A stretch of DNA of 5,630 nucleotides from Bacteroidota bacterium (GTDB taxonomy: Bacteria > Bacteroidota > Bacteroidia > Flavobacteriales > Weeksellaceae): contig JAEZWE010000168.1 of NCBI GenBank assembly GCA_023420435.1, forward strand, positions 1 through 5,630, in the 5' to 3' direction. A program made the position numbers and the translations under genes. Within the stretch, counting starts at the first letter, position 1. Every line of letters begins with the position of its first letter. Under the pieces are notes generated by a model. It worked only from the letters and a program-made list of their open reading frames with translations, did not search any database and was not told the DNA's origin. Of the stretch, positions 5,188-5,630 are shown piece by piece.

Positions 5188-5630
5188 TTATTTCACCTTT
5201 TTTTCTGTAAAGTTTACTAATTCTGCACTTATCAAAGAGTTGTATAAAGTCTTATCTTGAGGTGCTTTTATCTGTGTTCCATCTATATATTTTACTTCAT
5301 CATCCGCAAAAGTTAATAATTCAGATTTACTGAAAGTACTACTATTCGGTTGAAGAGGGAACATTTGGTTTGTAGTATGACCCTTTAGAGATTTTACAAA
5401 TGTTCTTGTTTTGCTTTTCAAAGTCGCCTTTATTTCAAAACTTACCGCATATGGTTGAGAAGAACTGTTATTAAATGCTTTGGTTTCCAAAATATTTCCA
5501 TCTCTAGTTACCTTTACAATAATATCTGGATTTGAAGTTTTAAGTTCAATAGTTTCTATTTTGGTCTTTGTTTGTGCTTTCAAGTTGCAGAATCCAAAAG
5601 CAGCAAATAGCATTATGATAAATGTACTTT
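5188..5630 (-). CDS. Small secreted protein of unknown function, N-terminus beyond the window
   Basis: An internal ATG at 5613 would give 141 residues, but the frame stays open to the window edge and reads S-T-F-I-I just before it. MLFAAFGFCNLKAQ then looks like the middle and end of a signal peptide whose charged start lies outside. The true start is therefore probably beyond 5630. Cleavage is expected before the Gln that ends LKAQ; the Cys in GFCN is inside the hydrophobic core and not in a convincing lipobox position. The mature part looks like a β-sandwich (IETIELKTSNPDIIVKVTRD, then YAVSFEIKATLKSKTRTFV), with a Ser/Thr-rich middle and a C-terminal ISAELVNFTEKK. I do not recognise the family. 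It is the first visible gene of the - strand operon, 23 nt ahead of the next one; the promoter must lie further right. Confidence 0.75.
   Translation of the reverse strand, partial: STFIIMLFAAFGFCNLKAQTKTKIETIELKTSNPDIIVKVTRDGNILETKAFNNSSSQPYAVSFEIKATLKSKTRTFVKSLKGHTTNQMFPLQPNSSTFSKSELLTFADDEVKYIDGTQIKAPQDKTLYNSLISAELVNFTEKKVK

Overview
The window looks like chromosomal DNA of a Bacteroidota bacterium, most likely a flavobacterium of the Chryseobacterium/Elizabethkingia type. This is inferred from the AT-rich DNA, protein matches recalled from memory, secretory signal peptides that end just before a Gln, promoters fitting the Bacteroidota -33 TTTG / -7 TAnnTTTG pattern, and no clear Shine-Dalgarno sequences. 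No tRNA, rRNA, CRISPR array, transposase or integrase was seen.

Left part (1-2490), ordinary housekeeping DNA: the 3' end of a cysteine synthase gene (1-185, + strand) is followed by a strong intrinsic terminator (191-216). A nucleoid-associated protein of the NdpA/YejK family lies on the - strand (293-1309). A luciferase-like flavin-dependent monooxygenase lies on the + strand (1492-2490). The last two genes diverge from a 182-nt intergenic region (1310-1491) with a candidate promoter for each. Two short repeat-like elements built from CRCRGA-type units sit immediately on either side of ndpA (225-281 and 1348-1384). The second overlaps the predicted ndpA promoter.

Right part (2547-5630), accessory in character: six small genes lie head to tail on the - strand. 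The gaps are 23, 24, 12, 2 and 31 nt in transcription order, so this is probably one operon whose promoter lies beyond the right edge. Five of the six encode small proteins with signal peptides and no function I recognise. The sixth (3584-4030) is a cytoplasmic protein with a four-cysteine zinc ribbon. Two of the secreted proteins (4043-4576 and 3067-3581) are diverged paralogues on either side of the zinc-ribbon gene. The second is interrupted by a one-base frameshift in a run of eight T within its signal-peptide codons; one added T restores a 171-residue protein whose first 36 positions line up with the paralogue without a gap.

The unexplained part of the window is this operon of small secreted proteins with its homopolymer-disrupted member. 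An array of immunity proteins beside an off-window toxin or secretion locus is one possible explanation, but nothing inside the window proves it.
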